Positions 5,408 to 5,534 of a DNA stretch of 5,534 bases are shown here, in pieces (within the stretch, counting starts at the first letter, position 1; each line of letters starts with the position of its first letter). The DNA is from Chitinophagaceae bacterium (lineage in GTDB: Bacteria; Bacteroidota; Bacteroidia; Chitinophagales; Chitinophagaceae): NCBI GenBank assembly GCA_017989935.1, contig JAGNOY010000158.1, positions 1 to 5,534 on the forward strand. The letters run 5' to 3'. The position numbers and the translations under genes are program-made. A model generated the notes under the pieces. The model saw nothing but the letters and a program-made list of their open reading frames with translations, was not told the origin of the DNA and did no database searches.

Positions 5408-5534
5408 GGCGGGCTCTCGTGGTGTTGGCATGAAAGATGTAAAATGAAGTGAGTAGACAACTCCACGAGATCAGGCTATTCGCTACAATCCATCTCGTTT
5501 TGAGGAACGAGATGGGATTTTCGCTACTATCCTT
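5408..5534 (+). repeat. Small interspersed repeat, right copy, incomplete at window end
   Basis: This begins 4 bases after the aminotransferase stop with GGCGGGC, similar to the left copy's GGGCGGCA. It continues through a 57-base segment absent from the left copy, then the shared core CAGGCTATTCG (5472-5482), CTACAATCC, a hairpin, and the tail TTTCGCTACTATCCTT (5519-5534), which runs off the window. Two perfect stems are visible: TCTCGTGG (5415-5422) with CCACGAGA (5463-5470), and CCATCTCGTT (5490-5499) with AACGAGATGG (5506-5515). By analogy with the left copy I expect it to end a few bases past the window with GCCGC or similar. The orientation is the same as the left copy. No protein is encoded. 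Confidence 0.72.
5490..5521 (+). terminator. Strong hairpin within the right repeat, possible terminator
   Basis: A perfect 10-bp stem (5490-5499 with 5506-5515) closes a 6-base TTGAGG loop. A run of only four T (5518-5521) follows shortly after. Its place 86 bases after the stop codon of the last gene suits transcript-end formation, but the T-run is short, so stabilising the mRNA 3' end is an equal possibility. Confidence 0.3.

Noticed and set aside
437..5534. The two repeat copies as the ends of a composite transposon carrying psd to the aminotransferase
   Set aside because: No transposase or integrase is present, the cargo is housekeeping genes, and exact identity between copies is limited to an 11-base core and parts of the tail.

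Overview
The window looks like chromosomal DNA of a Bacteroidota bacterium, most likely in or near the Chitinophagales or a related environmental order. The reasons are AT-rich coding sequence, mostly absent Shine-Dalgarno motifs, a Bacteroidota-type YbeY with Asp in place of the third metal-ligand His, a short phosphatidylserine decarboxylase next to cdsA, and small interspersed repeats of a kind I recall from this phylum. The assignment rests on recognition only, since no search was run. All supported genes lie on the + strand.

Layout. 1-428 is the 3' half of cdsA (CDP-diacylglycerol synthase). 429-943 is a 515-base gap without a convincing gene. It holds a compact repeat with short terminal inverted repeats (437-515), then a block (about 550-870) that looks like a second, non-coding interspersed repeat. 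944-1597 is psd (phosphatidylserine decarboxylase) and 1609-2052 is ybeY (rRNA-maturation endoribonuclease), 11 bases apart. 2053-2239 is an AT-rich gap with one imperfect inverted repeat and a Shine-Dalgarno-like AAGGA. 2240-3322 is a mannose-1-phosphate guanylyltransferase, 3352-4239 a secreted or membrane-anchored DUF2167 protein, and 4255-5403 a PLP aminotransferase of the methionine/kynurenine type. These three are 29 and 15 bases apart. From 5408 to the window end lies a second, larger and incomplete copy of the repeat seen at 437-515.

How the genes work together. CdsA and Psd are two steps of phosphatidylethanolamine synthesis; the intermediate enzyme, phosphatidylserine synthase, is not in the window. 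YbeY is a housekeeping RNA enzyme probably co-transcribed with psd. The guanylyltransferase makes GDP-mannose for glycans, and the aminotransferase probably acts in methionine salvage or aromatic amino acid metabolism. The DUF2167 protein between them has no known function, and the three may share only a transcript.

The genes themselves are ordinary. The most unusual material is the repeat family. Two same-orientation copies each start within a few bases of a stop codon. They share a conserved core with different variable arms, and the right copy has four alternating complementary arms that could form mutually exclusive hairpins around that core. I see no strong evidence for a new multi-gene system.
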